The notes: generated from the sequence alone by a model not told the origin. A stretch of 64,000 nt of DNA from Rhizobium sp. FY34 (GCF_005222845.1 NZ_STFZ01000008.1:1-64000), one strand, 5' to 3'; shown: positions 1 through 8,872, numbered from the stretch's first letter. A program made the numbers and translations.

Positions 1-327
1 TCTCCGGTTTGCAGTTCGCACCAGAGATTCTGATTCATTGCCGTTTGGGAAGCCCAAGAGTCGCAGTCAATGAGGACGCGTATAAGCGGCAAGGAGCCCC
101 CATCTGGCGCGGCTAATGCTGGGCAGGGTATTTCGGGCATACGAGTTCTCTGAATTTGAGGATCTATGTCTAGACCTGCGGCTAGGGGGTGTGGACGGAT
201 TACCGCATGTTCAATTTCTGCGATTGAACTAAGCCGCTATCGCGGCGATTGGGGGCAGGCTTTGAACGGAGCCTCCTGACTGGTTGGATGGTGGTGTTGC
301 AACCCACCCTTCAGACAGGAGGTCCAG
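1..327. other. Non-coding left flank of the integrase/IS91 unit
   Basis: I see no convincing gene here. Near the right end, CCTCCTG (about 272-278) and CAGGAGG (317-323) form a 7-bp inverted repeat whose right arm is also the ribosome binding site of the integrase ORF at 328. The region probably includes the left end of the integrase/IS91 unit, but I cannot define a boundary. Confidence 0.4.
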
Positions 328-771
328 ATGGCTGAGCTTAGCCCTCTTCGCCGCCGGATGATCGAGGACATAACGGTCCGCAATCTGTCTCCGGCAACCC
401 AGCGATCCTACATCAACGCCGTCCAGAAGTTCAGCCGCTATTTCGATCGGTCACCGGATCGGCTTGATCTTGACAATGTTCACGCCTTCCAGGTTCATCT
501 GGTCTCGACAGGGATATCCTGGGCGTCACTGAACCAGATCGTCTGCGCTCTCAGGTTTTTCTACGGCATCACGTTGGGCCGGAATGATGTGCCCGAGCGC
601 ATCCCGTATGCGCGCAAGCCGCGCACACTCCCAGTTATTCTGTCGGCTGACGAGGTCGTTCAATTCCTCGAGGCCGTTTCCAGCCTGAAGGCCCGGGTGG
701 CGCTGACATGCGCCTATGCGGCGGGTTTGCGGGTCGGGGAAGTCTGTGGGTTGAAGGTGCATGATATCGAC
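328..771 (+). pseudogene. Tyrosine recombinase/integrase, N-terminal half (split by IS21 element)
   Basis: This is the first part of a phage-type tyrosine recombinase, a DNA strand-exchange enzyme often paired with IS91-type transposases. It shows a SAM-like core-binding domain (about residues 5-90) and the start of the catalytic domain with the first catalytic Arg in the segment AAGLRVGEVCGLKVHDID. The start is ATG 328, behind a strong AGGAGG site. The frame runs on to a stop at 942, but residues after codon 148 come from the inserted IS21 element. Joining 328-771 directly to 3382-3801 (one copy of the 8-bp duplication ATATCGAC kept) restores an in-frame protein of 287 residues. The missing HxxR, H and Tyr lie in the distal half, so this half should be inactive on its own. 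Confidence 0.85.
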
Positions 772-798
772 TGCGGATTCCGACGTGAAGCCGGCCAC
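772..798 (+). repeat. IS21 left terminal inverted repeat
   Basis: The outermost 27 bases match the complement of 3349-3373 apart from one substitution and a 2-base difference in length. Diverged sub-terminal copies follow within about 60 bp and are the expected IstA binding sites. Confidence 0.85.
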
Positions 799-920
799 CA
801 TTCCGATTTGAAGCCGGCCACGATTCCAATCAAAGATCGGCCGGTTTTCGGCACTGAAGGATACTCCCCTGGGTCAGCAACTTTGGCATCAAATGAACCA
901 CGCGCAACGTGGAGATTTCG

Positions 921-2456
921 ATGCCGGCAAAGAGAAGGCTGACCATGAGACAGTTACGACAAATGCTGCGGCTTGCCGGAAGCGGGACCAGCGCCCGTGA
1001 GATTGCGGTCGTGTTAGGAATAGCGCGCAGCACGGTGCAGGATAATCTGCGGCGAGCGGCGGAGATCGGATTGAGCTGGCCTTTGCCGGGCGACCTGACC
1101 GACGATGCGCTGGAGACAAAGCTTTTCGCCCGCAACGGGGTCAAGCAAGGTACCCGACGACGGACTGAACCGATCTGGGCCGAACTCACCATTGAGCTCA
1201 AGAGGCCCGGCGTCACTCTGCTGATCCTCTGGGAGGAATACCGCGCTTCAAACCCCGATGGCTATGGATATAGCCGCTTCTGTGAGCTTTTCCGGGGTTT
1301 CGAACAGCGTCTGTCTCCGACGATGCGCCAGGAGCATGCCGCCGGCGACAAGGTCTTTGTAGATTCTTCGGGAAAGAAGATACCGATTGTCGACCGCACG
1401 ACTGGTGAGATCCGTGAGGCGGAGATCTTCGTCGCCGTGCTCGGCGCTTCCAGCTTCACTTATGCGGAAGCGACATGGACGCAGACCCTGCCTGATTGGA
1501 TCGGCTCGCATGTTCGCCTCTTTCGCTTCATCGGGGGCGTTCCGCGGCTGATCGTTCCCGACAATCTCAAGTCGGGCGTCAATCGCGCCAGCTTCTACGA
1601 CCCCGAGATCAACCGCAGTTACGGCATGATGGCCTCGCATTACGGTGTTGGTGTTCTTCCGGCGCGTCCGAGGCGGCCTAAAGACAAATCCAAGGTGGAG
1701 AACGGCGTTCGTTTCGCCCAGTCCTGCATCCTTGGACGCTTGCGCAATCAGACCTTCTTCTCGCTGGCAGAGGCCAATGCCGCCATTGGCCAGGCTCTTG
1801 ATCGCATCAACGATCATGTCATGCGTCGCCTTGGTGTCAGCCGTCGGCAATTGTTCGAGAATGTCGAGCGTGCAGCGCTCGCACGCCTTCCCGGTGACGA
1901 TTACGAGTTTGCGGAATGGCGATTGGTCCGTGTCTCGATCGACTATCACGTCGAATACAAGACCTTCCTCTATTCCGTTCCACATGGCCTCATCCGTCAG
2001 CAGGTCGACCTGAGAGCAACGGCGCGCACCATCGCGATCTTTCACCGCGGGAAGCGTGTCGCTGCCCATCAACGTCGGTATGGTGGTCCTCGACATGGAA
2101 CCGATCCGGAGCACATGCCCAGCTCCCACAGGCGATATGCCGAGTGGACGCCCGATCGCTTTCGTCGCTGGGGCGCGTCCATCGGGCCCAATACCGAAGG
2201 TTTGGTGATCGCAATTCTCGCCAGCCGTCCACACCCGGAACAAGGCTTTCGAACATGCTTGGGCATTCTGCGGTTGTTTCGCGATATCACTCGCGATCGC
2301 GCCGAGGTCGTGTCTGCCAGGGCAGTCGAGATCGGAGGCTTGAACTGCAAAAGCATCGCCTCGCTTCTGGCCAACCATAAAGCCGCAAAACACTCCACCG
2401 AACCGTCTGCAATCATCGACCATGCCAATCTGCGTGGCCCAGGCTACTTTCATTGA
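921..2456 (+). CDS. istA: IS21-family transposase IstA
   Basis: DDE-type transposase of 511 residues that cuts and joins IS21 ends. An N-terminal helix-turn-helix (around residues 8-50, with SAREIAVVLGIARSTVQ) is followed by an integrase-core catalytic domain. The probable catalytic triad is D148 (VFVDSSGK), D214 (LIVPDNLKSG) and E260 (KSKVENGVRF). I chose ATG 921 because GGAG lies 6 nt upstream; a GTG at 909 in the same frame is possible. istB follows after 12 nt, the usual IS21 order. Length and motifs look intact. Confidence 0.92.
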   Translation: MPAKRRLTMRQLRQMLRLAGSGTSAREIAVVLGIARSTVQDNLRRAAEIGLSWPLPGDLTDDALETKLFARNGVKQGTRRRTEPIWAELTIELKRPGVTLLILWEEYRASNPDGYGYSRFCELFRGFEQRLSPTMRQEHAAGDKVFVDSSGKKIPIVDRTTGEIREAEIFVAVLGASSFTYAEATWTQTLPDWIGSHVRLFRFIGGVPRLIVPDNLKSGVNRASFYDPEINRSYGMMASHYGVGVLPARPRRPKDKSKVENGVRFAQSCILGRLRNQTFFSLAEANAAIGQALDRINDHVMRRLGVSRRQLFENVERAALARLPGDDYEFAEWRLVRVSIDYHVEYKTFLYSVPHGLIRQQVDLRATARTIAIFHRGKRVAAHQRRYGGPRHGTDPEHMPSSHRRYAEWTPDRFRRWGASIGPNTEGLVIAILASRPHPEQGFRTCLGILRLFRDITRDRAEVVSARAVEIGGLNCKSIASLLANHKAAKHSTEPSAIIDHANLRGPGYFH

Positions 2457-2468
2457 GGATAGATACCG

Positions 2469-3224
2469 ATGCTGACAAATCCCACCATCGACATGCTGCA
2501 TGAACTCGGTCTTAAAGGCATGGCCACAGCCTTCCAGGAACTCGACGCACAATCCGAAGCACGCGGCCTCGAGCATGGAGAGTGGCTTGCCATTCTGTTG
2601 GAGCGTGAAGCTACCGTGCGCCAACAGAAGCGCTTTGAAGCTCGCGCCAGAGCTGCCAAATTACGTCATGATGCGCAGATCGAGAATGCTGACTTTCGCG
2701 CCGCACGTTGTCTCGACCGCAATCTGTTCTTGGCGCTTGCCGGTTGCGACTGGATCCGCAAACACCACAGTCTGCTCGTCACAGGGCCGGCCGGCATCGG
2801 CAAGAGTTGGCTTGCTTGCGCGTTGGGCCATAAGGCCTGCCGCGAGGATTTCTCCGTCGCCTATCATCGCGTTCCCAGGTTGTTTGCCACCCTTGCGCTG
2901 GCAAGGGGTGACGGCAGATATGGCCGTATCCTCAAATCGCTCGCCAAGACCGATCTGCTGATCCTTGATGACTGGGGTCCGGAGAAGCTCAATGACGACC
3001 AGCGCCGCGACCTTCTGGAGATCATTGAGGATCGCTACGAACGGCGGTCGACCATAGTCACCAGTCAGGTGCCCCTGGATCGATGGTACGAGATCATCGC
3101 AAATCCAACACTTGCCGACGCCATCCTGGATCGCCTTGTCCACAACGCCTACCGCATCGAGCTCACCGGTGAAAGCATGAGAAAGCAGCGCGCTCCAGCG
3201 CTTCCTGAAGCATCGAAGCCTTGA
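2469..3224 (+). CDS. istB: IS21-family helper ATPase IstB
   Basis: AAA+ ATPase of 251 residues, related to DnaC, that assembles on target DNA and stimulates IstA. Walker A is GPAGIGKSW (about residues 105-113) and Walker B is LLILDDWG (about 158-165). The N-terminal region (DMLHELGLKGMATAFQEL) is typical of IstB. Full length for the family. A GAGGATA ribosome binding site overlaps the istA stop, so the two genes are probably co-translated. Confidence 0.93.
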   Translation: MLTNPTIDMLHELGLKGMATAFQELDAQSEARGLEHGEWLAILLEREATVRQQKRFEARARAAKLRHDAQIENADFRAARCLDRNLFLALAGCDWIRKHHSLLVTGPAGIGKSWLACALGHKACREDFSVAYHRVPRLFATLALARGDGRYGRILKSLAKTDLLILDDWGPEKLNDDQRRDLLEIIEDRYERRSTIVTSQVPLDRWYEIIANPTLADAILDRLVHNAYRIELTGESMRKQRAPALPEASKP

Positions 3225-3348
3225 CGTCGCACGAAACCAGATCCAAACATCAAACAGACCCAGGATCCGTCCGACAAATGGCCGCCTTCAGATCGGAACG
3301 CCGGCCGGAATGAAATCGGAATGACTGGCCGGCTTGATATTGGAATCA

Positions 3349-3373
3349 GTGGCCGGCTTCATCGGAATACGCA
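3349..3373 (-). repeat. IS21 right terminal inverted repeat
   Basis: Read on the minus strand, this starts TGCGTATTCCGATGAAGC and matches the left terminus at 772. The direct repeat ATATCGAC (3374-3381) follows immediately. Confidence 0.85.
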
Positions 3374-3381
3374 ATATCGAC

Positions 3382-3801
3382 AGCTCCCGGATGGTGATCC
3401 ATGTCCGTCACGGCAAAGGCAGCAAAGCCCGCTATGTCATGCTGTCTGTGGAGTTGCTGGGAATTCTGCGCAGTTATTGGCGTCTCGCACGTCCAGAATC
3501 GTTCCTGTTTCCGGGACGTGATCCCAGCAAGCCCATCGAGCCGACAGTGTTGAACGCTGCCTGCCGATCAGCAGTTACCGCGACTGGCCTTTCCAAACGC
3601 GTCACCGTGCACACGTTGCGGCATTCCTTCGCCACGCATCTTCTGGAGAATGGCACCGATATCCGCATCATTCAGGTTCTGCTCGGTCACGCCCATTTGT
3701 CGAGCACGGCCCACTATACGCAGGTTTCCAACAAGACCATCTGCTCTACGACGAGCCCGCTCGACCGATTGCGCCTGGAGGTGACGCCGCCGGGCTATTA
3801 G
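3382..3801 (+). pseudogene. Tyrosine recombinase/integrase, C-terminal half (split by IS21 element)
   Basis: This is the distal half of the integrase begun at 328. It contains the segment [18 protein letters not shown], the [13 protein letters not shown] box (catalytic His/Arg), LLGHAHLS (second His) and the Tyr nucleophile in STAHYTQV. The reading frame continues leftwards into the IS21 end, where a start codon at 3334 occurs by chance, but a functional protein needs the 328-771 half. The stop at 3799-3801 lies 4 nt before the IS91 transposase start, so the two were probably one operon before IS21 inserted. Confidence 0.85.
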
Positions 3802-3805
3802 TCGG

Positions 3806-4932
3806 GTGCGCTCTGCCTTCGAAATCGCCGACATCTTGCGGCGGCATGGGGCGTCCTACAGACGAGAGAACGCCGGTCACCTTGGCCGCGGCGAACGTCG
3901 CGTCATGGGTGCGGTCGAAGCTTGCCGGACGCCGCAGCTTGGCGGTCACGTCGATACTTGCGACGACTGTGGCCTGACACGTGTCTCCTATAATTCCTGC
4001 CGCAATCGCCATTGTCCGAAGTGCCAGGGGGCGGCGCGCAAGCAATGGGTCGCGGCCCGTATCGCCGATCTGCTGCCGGTCCCGTACTTCCACGTGGTCT
4101 TCACCCTACCTCCGGCAGTCGCCGAGATCGCTTTCCAGAACAAGGCGGTCGTGTATGCACTGCTGATGCGGATTTCGGCTGAGACACTGCAGACTATCGC
4201 CGCCAACCCCAGATGGCTGGGCGCCGAGATCGGCGTTACCGCCGTGCTTCACACATGGGGCCAGGCGATGACCCACCATCCCCATGTCCATTGCGTCGTG
4301 CCGGGTGGAGGTCTCTCGCCGGACAGGTCGACGTGGATCGCATGTCGACCGGGCTTCTTTTTTTGCCAGTGCGCGTGCTGTCACGCCTGTTCCGCCGGCT
4401 CTTTCTGGCAGCTCTCGCCAAGGCCTTCGCTCAGGGCGAACTGCGCTTCTTCAATGACCTCGCCCATCTCAACGACGCTGCCTTGTTCACCCGCCATCTA
4501 GCATGTGCGCGCAGCATCGAATGGGTCGTCTATGCAAAGCCGCCCTTCGGCGGTCCAGACCAGGTGCTCGCCTATCTCGGCCGATACACCCATCGCGTCG
4601 CTATCGCCAACAGCCGCATCGTCGAACTTGATGATGACCATGTTGCCTTCCGATGGAAAGATTACCGGCGCAATGGATGTGATCGCGAGCAGATCATGAG
4701 CATTCATCCTCACGAGTTCATCCGACGATTTCTCTTACACCTGCTTCCCGCCGGCTTCCACCGCATGCGTCACTTCGGCTTTCTCGCCAACAGTCATCGA
4801 CGGGATCGCATCGCTCTGTGCAGGATGCTCCTTGGGCAGTCATCGCCCCCAGGCGAGCAAGCCCATTCCGGCGAAACACAAGGCGGGAAGTCCTACGAAT
4901 GCCCAGCAAGGCGCGGCAATCCTATTGGGTAG
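3806..4932 (+). pseudogene. IS91-family transposase, frameshifted at a T7 run
   Basis: Rolling-circle-type (HUH-related) transposase. The first frame (GTG 3806 to about 4364) has the zinc-binding N-terminus (CDDCG, CRNRHCPKCQ) and the Y2 transposase core with MTHHPHVHCVVPGG. The second frame continues with LPVRVLSRLFRRLF, a likely Tyr motif YLGRYTHRVAIANSR and the usual C-terminus, ending at 4932. The switch is a -1 shift at seven T (4358-4364), inside the conserved GFF-LPVRVLS stretch. A -1 slip would give about 375 residues, normal for the family. A frameshift mutation, programmed slippage or a sequencing error could each explain it. Confidence 0.8.
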
Positions 4933-5183
4933 TTCACGTTGAGGCTTGGCAGCGCAGCGGACTGACGCGGACGGAATATTGCCGTGTGCATCGCTTGGCG
5001 AAGGACACGCTCGATCGTTGGCTTAAGTACTTTGCGGGCGACGACGCCGCGCGTAAGCAGGCGGAATTGCGCCGTCAGAAACGTCTGGAAGAACGAGTGA
5101 AGCATCGTTCTCTGAGAGGACTATCTCTGAGGGCTCCGATCCAGCCCCACCGACACGTCGGATCACCAGAACAGTCTAGGTGA
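4899..5183 (+). CDS. Truncated transposase-accessory-like protein
   Basis: A 94-residue ORF overlapping the transposase end by 34 nt in another frame, with a GGCGGGA ribosome binding site before ATG 4899. The first 60 residues contain YWVVHVEAWQRSGLTRTEYC followed by a helix-turn-helix-like segment ending LDRWLKYF. From memory this resembles ORFs found beside IS91/IS66-type transposases in rhizobia that are several times longer. The last 30 or so residues look unrelated, which suggests loss of the 3' part. Function unknown; probably DNA binding. Confidence 0.5.
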   Translation: MPSKARQSYWVVHVEAWQRSGLTRTEYCRVHRLAKDTLDRWLKYFAGDDAARKQAELRRQKRLEERVKHRSLRGLSLRAPIQPHRHVGSPEQSR

Positions 5184-5190
5184 TCCGACG
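5156..5190. repeat. 12-bp perfect inverted repeat between convergent ORFs
   Basis: CGTCGGATCACC (5156-5167) and GGTGATCCGACG (5179-5190) are separated by 11 nt. The hairpin lies across the 3' end of the truncated accessory ORF and just before the stop of the convergent RTX ORF. It has no long T tract. It could be a bidirectional terminator or the hairpin end of the IS91-type unit. Confidence 0.6.
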
Positions 5191-5197
5191 CGCAAGT

Positions 5198-6094
5198 TCA
5201 CACGAAATGCGAACCTGAAATGCTACCGCCATCTGCCGTGACGAACCACTCCATGCTGTCTACACTGTTGTACCAGTCAAGAACTTTAAGTCCAGCTTCG
5301 GCGGTACCATCACTGAAATCGCTGACGGTCGATATGACCAAGTCATTCCCATCGCGAACGTATTGCAGAGCTGAGATATCTGCGATTGCGTTCAAGTACA
5401 CATAGTCGGTACCGACACTTCCTGAGTCGGTGATAGTGGCCTGCATAGGCCCATCAATGAAATAGTGATCTCCATTTTCTCCACCATCAGCGAAGCCTTG
5501 GCCGGAAGTCAGGTATAAACTATCAGCGCCCGCCCCCCCTTGAAGCTGGAAGCCCGCTCCGAGACCCAGGATCGTGTCATCCCCATCCTCGCCATAGGCA
5601 AAACCCGCAGCGGTCGAAATGGTATCGTTGCCCGTCCCACCGTATACCGTTGCGTTCGTTACGAAGACCGTATCATTACCTCCATCGCCATAAATTACGG
5701 TGCCAACGTCATTGCCCGTCAAGCTGGCTGCATTGTCGCTGCTTCCTGAGGCGTAAATGATGTCGTTACCCTCCCCACCGAACAGGGTGTCTGCCTGCTC
5801 TGGAGTAGATGAGATGCCGCCTTGCACAAGCTTCAAGCCGCCAAATATCGTGTCGTCCGCGGCTCCCCCGCGGACAGAATCGTTGCCGTCGCCACCCTCA
5901 ATGAGTGAGCCAAGCGCACTGGCTGTCAGTACGTCGTCAAAGTTTGAACAAACAAGTTGGAGGAAGCTCGAATGGGGCATCTGAATCAGTGATCTTTCCA
6001 GGGTTGGCAAGGTACAGTTCTCTTCAGTTTCGGAGCAAACTCCAGAAGCCATGCTTCTTGCCATGCACACGTTGCAGGCCCAAAACATAGGCAT
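5198..6094 (-). CDS. RTX-type calcium-binding repeat protein, probable C-terminal remnant
   Basis: The protein contains at least six nonapeptide-type calcium-binding repeats (GGDGNDSVRGG, GGEGNDIIY, GDGGNDTVF, GGTGNDTIS, GEDGDDTIL, GGAGADSLY) and a C-terminal domain like those used for type I secretion. The open frame starts at 6094, overlapping the end of the DUF6880 gene, but no candidate start (6094, 6052, 5980) has a ribosome binding site. The first 50 or so residues look like chance translation, and the recognisable part begins abruptly at NFDDVLTASALGS (around 5950). I infer a 3' fragment of a larger exported protein left by rearrangement beside the mobile region. Confidence 0.6.
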   Translation of the reverse strand: MPMFWACNVCMARSMASGVCSETEENCTLPTLERSLIQMPHSSFLQLVCSNFDDVLTASALGSLIEGGDGNDSVRGGAADDTIFGGLKLVQGGISSTPEQADTLFGGEGNDIIYASGSSDNAASLTGNDVGTVIYGDGGNDTVFVTNATVYGGTGNDTISTAAGFAYGEDGDDTILGLGAGFQLQGGAGADSLYLTSGQGFADGGENGDHYFIDGPMQATITDSGSVGTDYVYLNAIADISALQYVRDGNDLVISTVSDFSDGTAEAGLKVLDWYNSVDSMEWFVTADGGSISGSHFV

Positions 6095-7463
6095 CGTGGC
6101 CCGGCAAACCGTTGAAGTCGCTGATATGGGCCTCCAGCGCAGTGCATTGTAGCAAATGCCGGGCGGCGTGCTTGTAGCGGCTGGAGCGGGCGGTCTGCAG
6201 CGTAAAATCGATCATGGCGCGCAGCGCAATCGTGGCGGCCAGCGGATGTTTTTCCGCAAGGGTTTCGGCCGCCGCGCTCATCAACTCGTAGAGATCGCCA
6301 TCCAGCTCTGTGCGACGGCGCAGCACCAGCTTTGCCGCTTCCGCCGGTTGCGGCCAGCGCAGGAAGAAGGCCAGCGCCTGGTGCACATCCTTGGCCGCCT
6401 GTACGAAGGCAAAGCCCCTTTCCTCGGCCTCCATATCGTCGAAATCCGGCAGGCGCTTCACAAAGGCGCGCAGATGATCCTCATCAAGGCTCTGCTCAAA
6501 GCAGGTCCAGCGATAGGCCTGCGCTTCCTCGGGCCGCTTTTCCGCCTCCAGCGCATCGATACGCGCCTGCTGCCATTCAAACGGAATGAGATGGCCAGGG
6601 CGCGGGCGCGCCTTGTCGAGCACAGCGAGCGCTTCCCTCGACCGGCCAGCCGTCAGCAGCCGGCGGGCGATATCGGTTGCCACCATGGGCGATTGCAGGC
6701 TCGCTTTGGATTGCTGGGCGATATAGGCATCCACATCGCCTTCCGCATCGGCAATCGCCTGCAGCGCCAGTTTCACGGTACTATCCCGATGCCGGCCGTA
6801 GATCTCGTCTTCATAGACCGGGCCGGAACTGCCCCAGCCGATCACGCGACGCTCGCTGTCAGGCAGTTTTTCTTCAGGCTCGGCCGCCCAGGCCTGCAGA
6901 CGCTGGCGCAAATGGCCAAGGCCATCGCTTCCCAGCGCTTGCGCCATCTGCGCAATCAGCGTGTCGAACTGGCCATAGCCATTGCCGCTGAGCGCTGCAA
7001 ACACCCGATCCGCCAGCACCTGGGGCGCAAGGCCAGCTGACTGCGCAAGCCTGCCCGCATCGGCGCAGGCTGCATGGAAGCTCTCGATCAGCGTGCCATT
7101 GCCATCATCGCTGCGCTCGAAGATCGGCTCGGCCAGCGCCAGAAACTGCCAGATCAGTTCGAAGGCCTCAGACGGATCGCCGGGCGCGACAGTGTCGACG
7201 ATCGTGCTGCGCTGGGTTTCGAGGTCCAGCTTCACGCCCTTCACCTTGCGCCAATCGATGAAGGTGCGCGCACGCGCCAGGCTGACCAGGCGCTTGCGCA
7301 CTTCGCGGGCCACTTCCAAACTTCCCTGGCTGCCGGCCAGTTCCAGCCGCAGCCGCCGTTTATGGGCGGCATTGCCGGTGCTGATCTCAATCAGCAATGC
7401 GGCCAGCCGCTCGGTGCCCAGCGCTTCGAGGTTCTTTGCATTGAGCGTGGTTTTGGCAGCCAT
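6024..7463 (-). CDS. DUF6880 family protein
   Basis: A 479-residue, probably cytoplasmic, alpha-helical protein. The N-terminus (MAAKTTLNAKNLEALG) and the helical-repeat character match the DUF6880 family common in Rhizobiales; no enzymatic motif is visible. The middle region has TPR-like helices (LLTAGRSREALAVLDKARP). It ends with HGKKHGFWSLLRN. There is no signal peptide or membrane segment. Function unknown. The 3' end overlaps the RTX fragment on the same strand in another frame. Confidence 0.75.
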   Translation of the reverse strand: MAAKTTLNAKNLEALGTERLAALLIEISTGNAAHKRRLRLELAGSQGSLEVAREVRKRLVSLARARTFIDWRKVKGVKLDLETQRSTIVDTVAPGDPSEAFELIWQFLALAEPIFERSDDGNGTLIESFHAACADAGRLAQSAGLAPQVLADRVFAALSGNGYGQFDTLIAQMAQALGSDGLGHLRQRLQAWAAEPEEKLPDSERRVIGWGSSGPVYEDEIYGRHRDSTVKLALQAIADAEGDVDAYIAQQSKASLQSPMVATDIARRLLTAGRSREALAVLDKARPRPGHLIPFEWQQARIDALEAEKRPEEAQAYRWTCFEQSLDEDHLRAFVKRLPDFDDMEAEERGFAFVQAAKDVHQALAFFLRWPQPAEAAKLVLRRRTELDGDLYELMSAAAETLAEKHPLAATIALRAMIDFTLQTARSSRYKHAARHLLQCTALEAHISDFNGLPGHDAYVLGLQRVHGKKHGFWSLLRN

Positions 7464-7569
7464 CCCGTTCCGTCACCCTGTCCTGATACCCTTGTCTTTG
7501 CAGCGAAACTACCCCGCACTGGCTGCAATACCAAGTGCGTGCTTTGCGAAAGTTCTGGCTCAAGCGCCG

Positions 7570-8157
7570 TCAATCCGGGCGGTCGATCACGGCGCGGCCG
7601 CTCGTTAGGTCCGCCACCAGGCGCAGAATGCTACCTGCCTCCTGCGCCGGCAGATGCAAAGCCAGCTTGGCGCCGTGGCCGTTGAAGGTTTCCTCGATCA
7701 GGCGCACATCCTCTATGGCGCCAAGCCTTGCCTTTACCAGCGCCAGATCGGCAAAGGACAGACCAAGGCCAATCATGATGCTCGGTACGATCTTCGTCTT
7801 TTCCGCTGCTTGAAGGCAAAGCGCCGCCGTCCCGCCATAAGCACGTATCAACCCGCCACTGCCCAGCAGCACGCCGCCGAACCAGCGCGTCACCACCACC
7901 GCCACGTGATCGAGCCCCTGCCCGTCAATGGCCTGCAGAATCGGCTTGCCGGCCGTGCCGCTCGGCTCGCCATCATCTTGGAAGCGATAGGCCTGACCGA
8001 TGCGCCAGGCCCAGCAATTGTGGTTGGCATCTGTTATGGAATGCGAAGCGATAAAGGCACGGGCCTCCTCCTCGCTCGACACGGCACCGGCCGTGGCGAG
8101 AAAGCGGCTGCGCTTGATCTCCTGGGAAAAACTATGGCTGGCGGCAAGGGCGAACAT
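7570..8157 (-). CDS. IMPACT/YigZ family protein
   Basis: A 195-residue member of the YigZ/IMPACT (UPF0029) family. The signature RFQDDGEPSGTAGKPIL and VVVTRWFGGVLLGSGGL are present, followed by a DUF1949-like C-terminal ferredoxin-like domain. Eukaryotic IMPACT modulates GCN2; the bacterial role is poorly defined and may involve translation or nucleic acid binding. Full length. Start ATG 8157. It precedes the DUF6880 gene by about 100 bp on the same strand. Confidence 0.88.
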   Translation of the reverse strand: MFALAASHSFSQEIKRSRFLATAGAVSSEEEARAFIASHSITDANHNCWAWRIGQAYRFQDDGEPSGTAGKPILQAIDGQGLDHVAVVVTRWFGGVLLGSGGLIRAYGGTAALCLQAAEKTKIVPSIMIGLGLSFADLALVKARLGAIEDVRLIEETFNGHGAKLALHLPAQEAGSILRLVADLTSGRAVIDRPD

Positions 8158-8398
8158 GGGTCTCGCTTATCCGATAATCTCTGGTCCGCGAAGATGCGTG
8201 CCGGACGAGCCCACGTAAAATTTATGGTTTTCGCGGCTAATACTTAATTAGTAAACAAGACGTATCCTGACGGAACTGGACAATAGTGGTTCGGTGGATG
8301 CAGCAGCCTGGTCAATCCAGTTTTGCGCATGCTCCCCATGCAACCATTGCCAACAGGCCCGATACGATACCCGCAACCGACGCTGGGAGGATATTCTG

Positions 8399-8872
8399 AT
8401 GAATGCCGTGCAAATCAGTAGCGATGAAGTTCTGGAGATCATCGCGTTTCGCCTGCACTCCCAGGAGTTTTGCGTGCGCACCACATCGATCCGGGAAATT
8501 CGTGGCTGGGCGCCGGTCACGCCACTTCCGCACGCTCCTTATGAAGTCATCGGCGTGATGAACCTGCGCGGCACCGTGATCCCGATCGTTGATCTCGCCG
8601 TCAAGCTTGGCATGCCGAACACGGAAGTCAACGAGCGTTCGGCCATCGTGGTGGCCGATATCAAGGGCATGACGGTTGGCCTGCTGGTGGACCGGGTCTC
8701 CGATATCATGACCATTCCGGGCAACCGCCTGCAGCCGGTTCCCACCGCTGCCGGATCCAGCTCCGCCTTTTCCGATGGCATTATCGCCCATGACAGCGGC
8801 ATGATCTGCTTCCTCAACCTGGAACGCATGTTCGGCACCGATGGCCTGGATGATTGGGGCATGGTCGCCTGA
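8399..8872 (+). CDS. cheW: CheW-like chemotaxis coupling protein
   Basis: A 157-residue CheW domain protein, the adaptor between methyl-accepting chemoreceptors and the CheA kinase. Visible motifs are IIAFRLHSQEFCVRT, VIGVMNLRGTVIPIVDL and VGLLVDRVSDI. The start is ATG 8399 with GGGAGG 8 nt upstream; the longer frame from 8294 lacks such a site. It stands alone, with no receptor or cheA nearby, as for orphan cheW genes in rhizobia. A strong terminator follows. Confidence 0.9.
   Translation: MNAVQISSDEVLEIIAFRLHSQEFCVRTTSIREIRGWAPVTPLPHAPYEVIGVMNLRGTVIPIVDLAVKLGMPNTEVNERSAIVVADIKGMTVGLLVDRVSDIMTIPGNRLQPVPTAAGSSSAFSDGIIAHDSGMICFLNLERMFGTDGLDDWGMVA

Larger units (their letters stand above)
772..3373 (+). 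mobile_element. IS21-family insertion sequence, apparently complete, 2,602 bp
   Basis: The element carries istA and istB between related ends. The left end reads TGCGGATTCCGA then TGAAGCCGGCCAC; the complement of the right end reads TGCGTATTCCGATGAAGC then CGGCCAC. Each end also has two further diverged copies of the ATTCC...GCCGGCC unit, the multiple terminal repeat arrangement known for IS21. It is flanked by 8-bp direct repeats ATATCGAC at 764-771 and 3374-3381, within the 4-8 bp range of IS21 target duplications. Both genes are open and motif-complete, so the copy looks recent and potentially active. It interrupts the integrase gene. Confidence 0.92.

Noticed and set aside
7527..7540. AATACCAAGTGCG resembling the arm of the 54457/56000 element family
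   Set aside because: Only about 11 bases match and no inverted partner arm is found nearby, so chance cannot be excluded.
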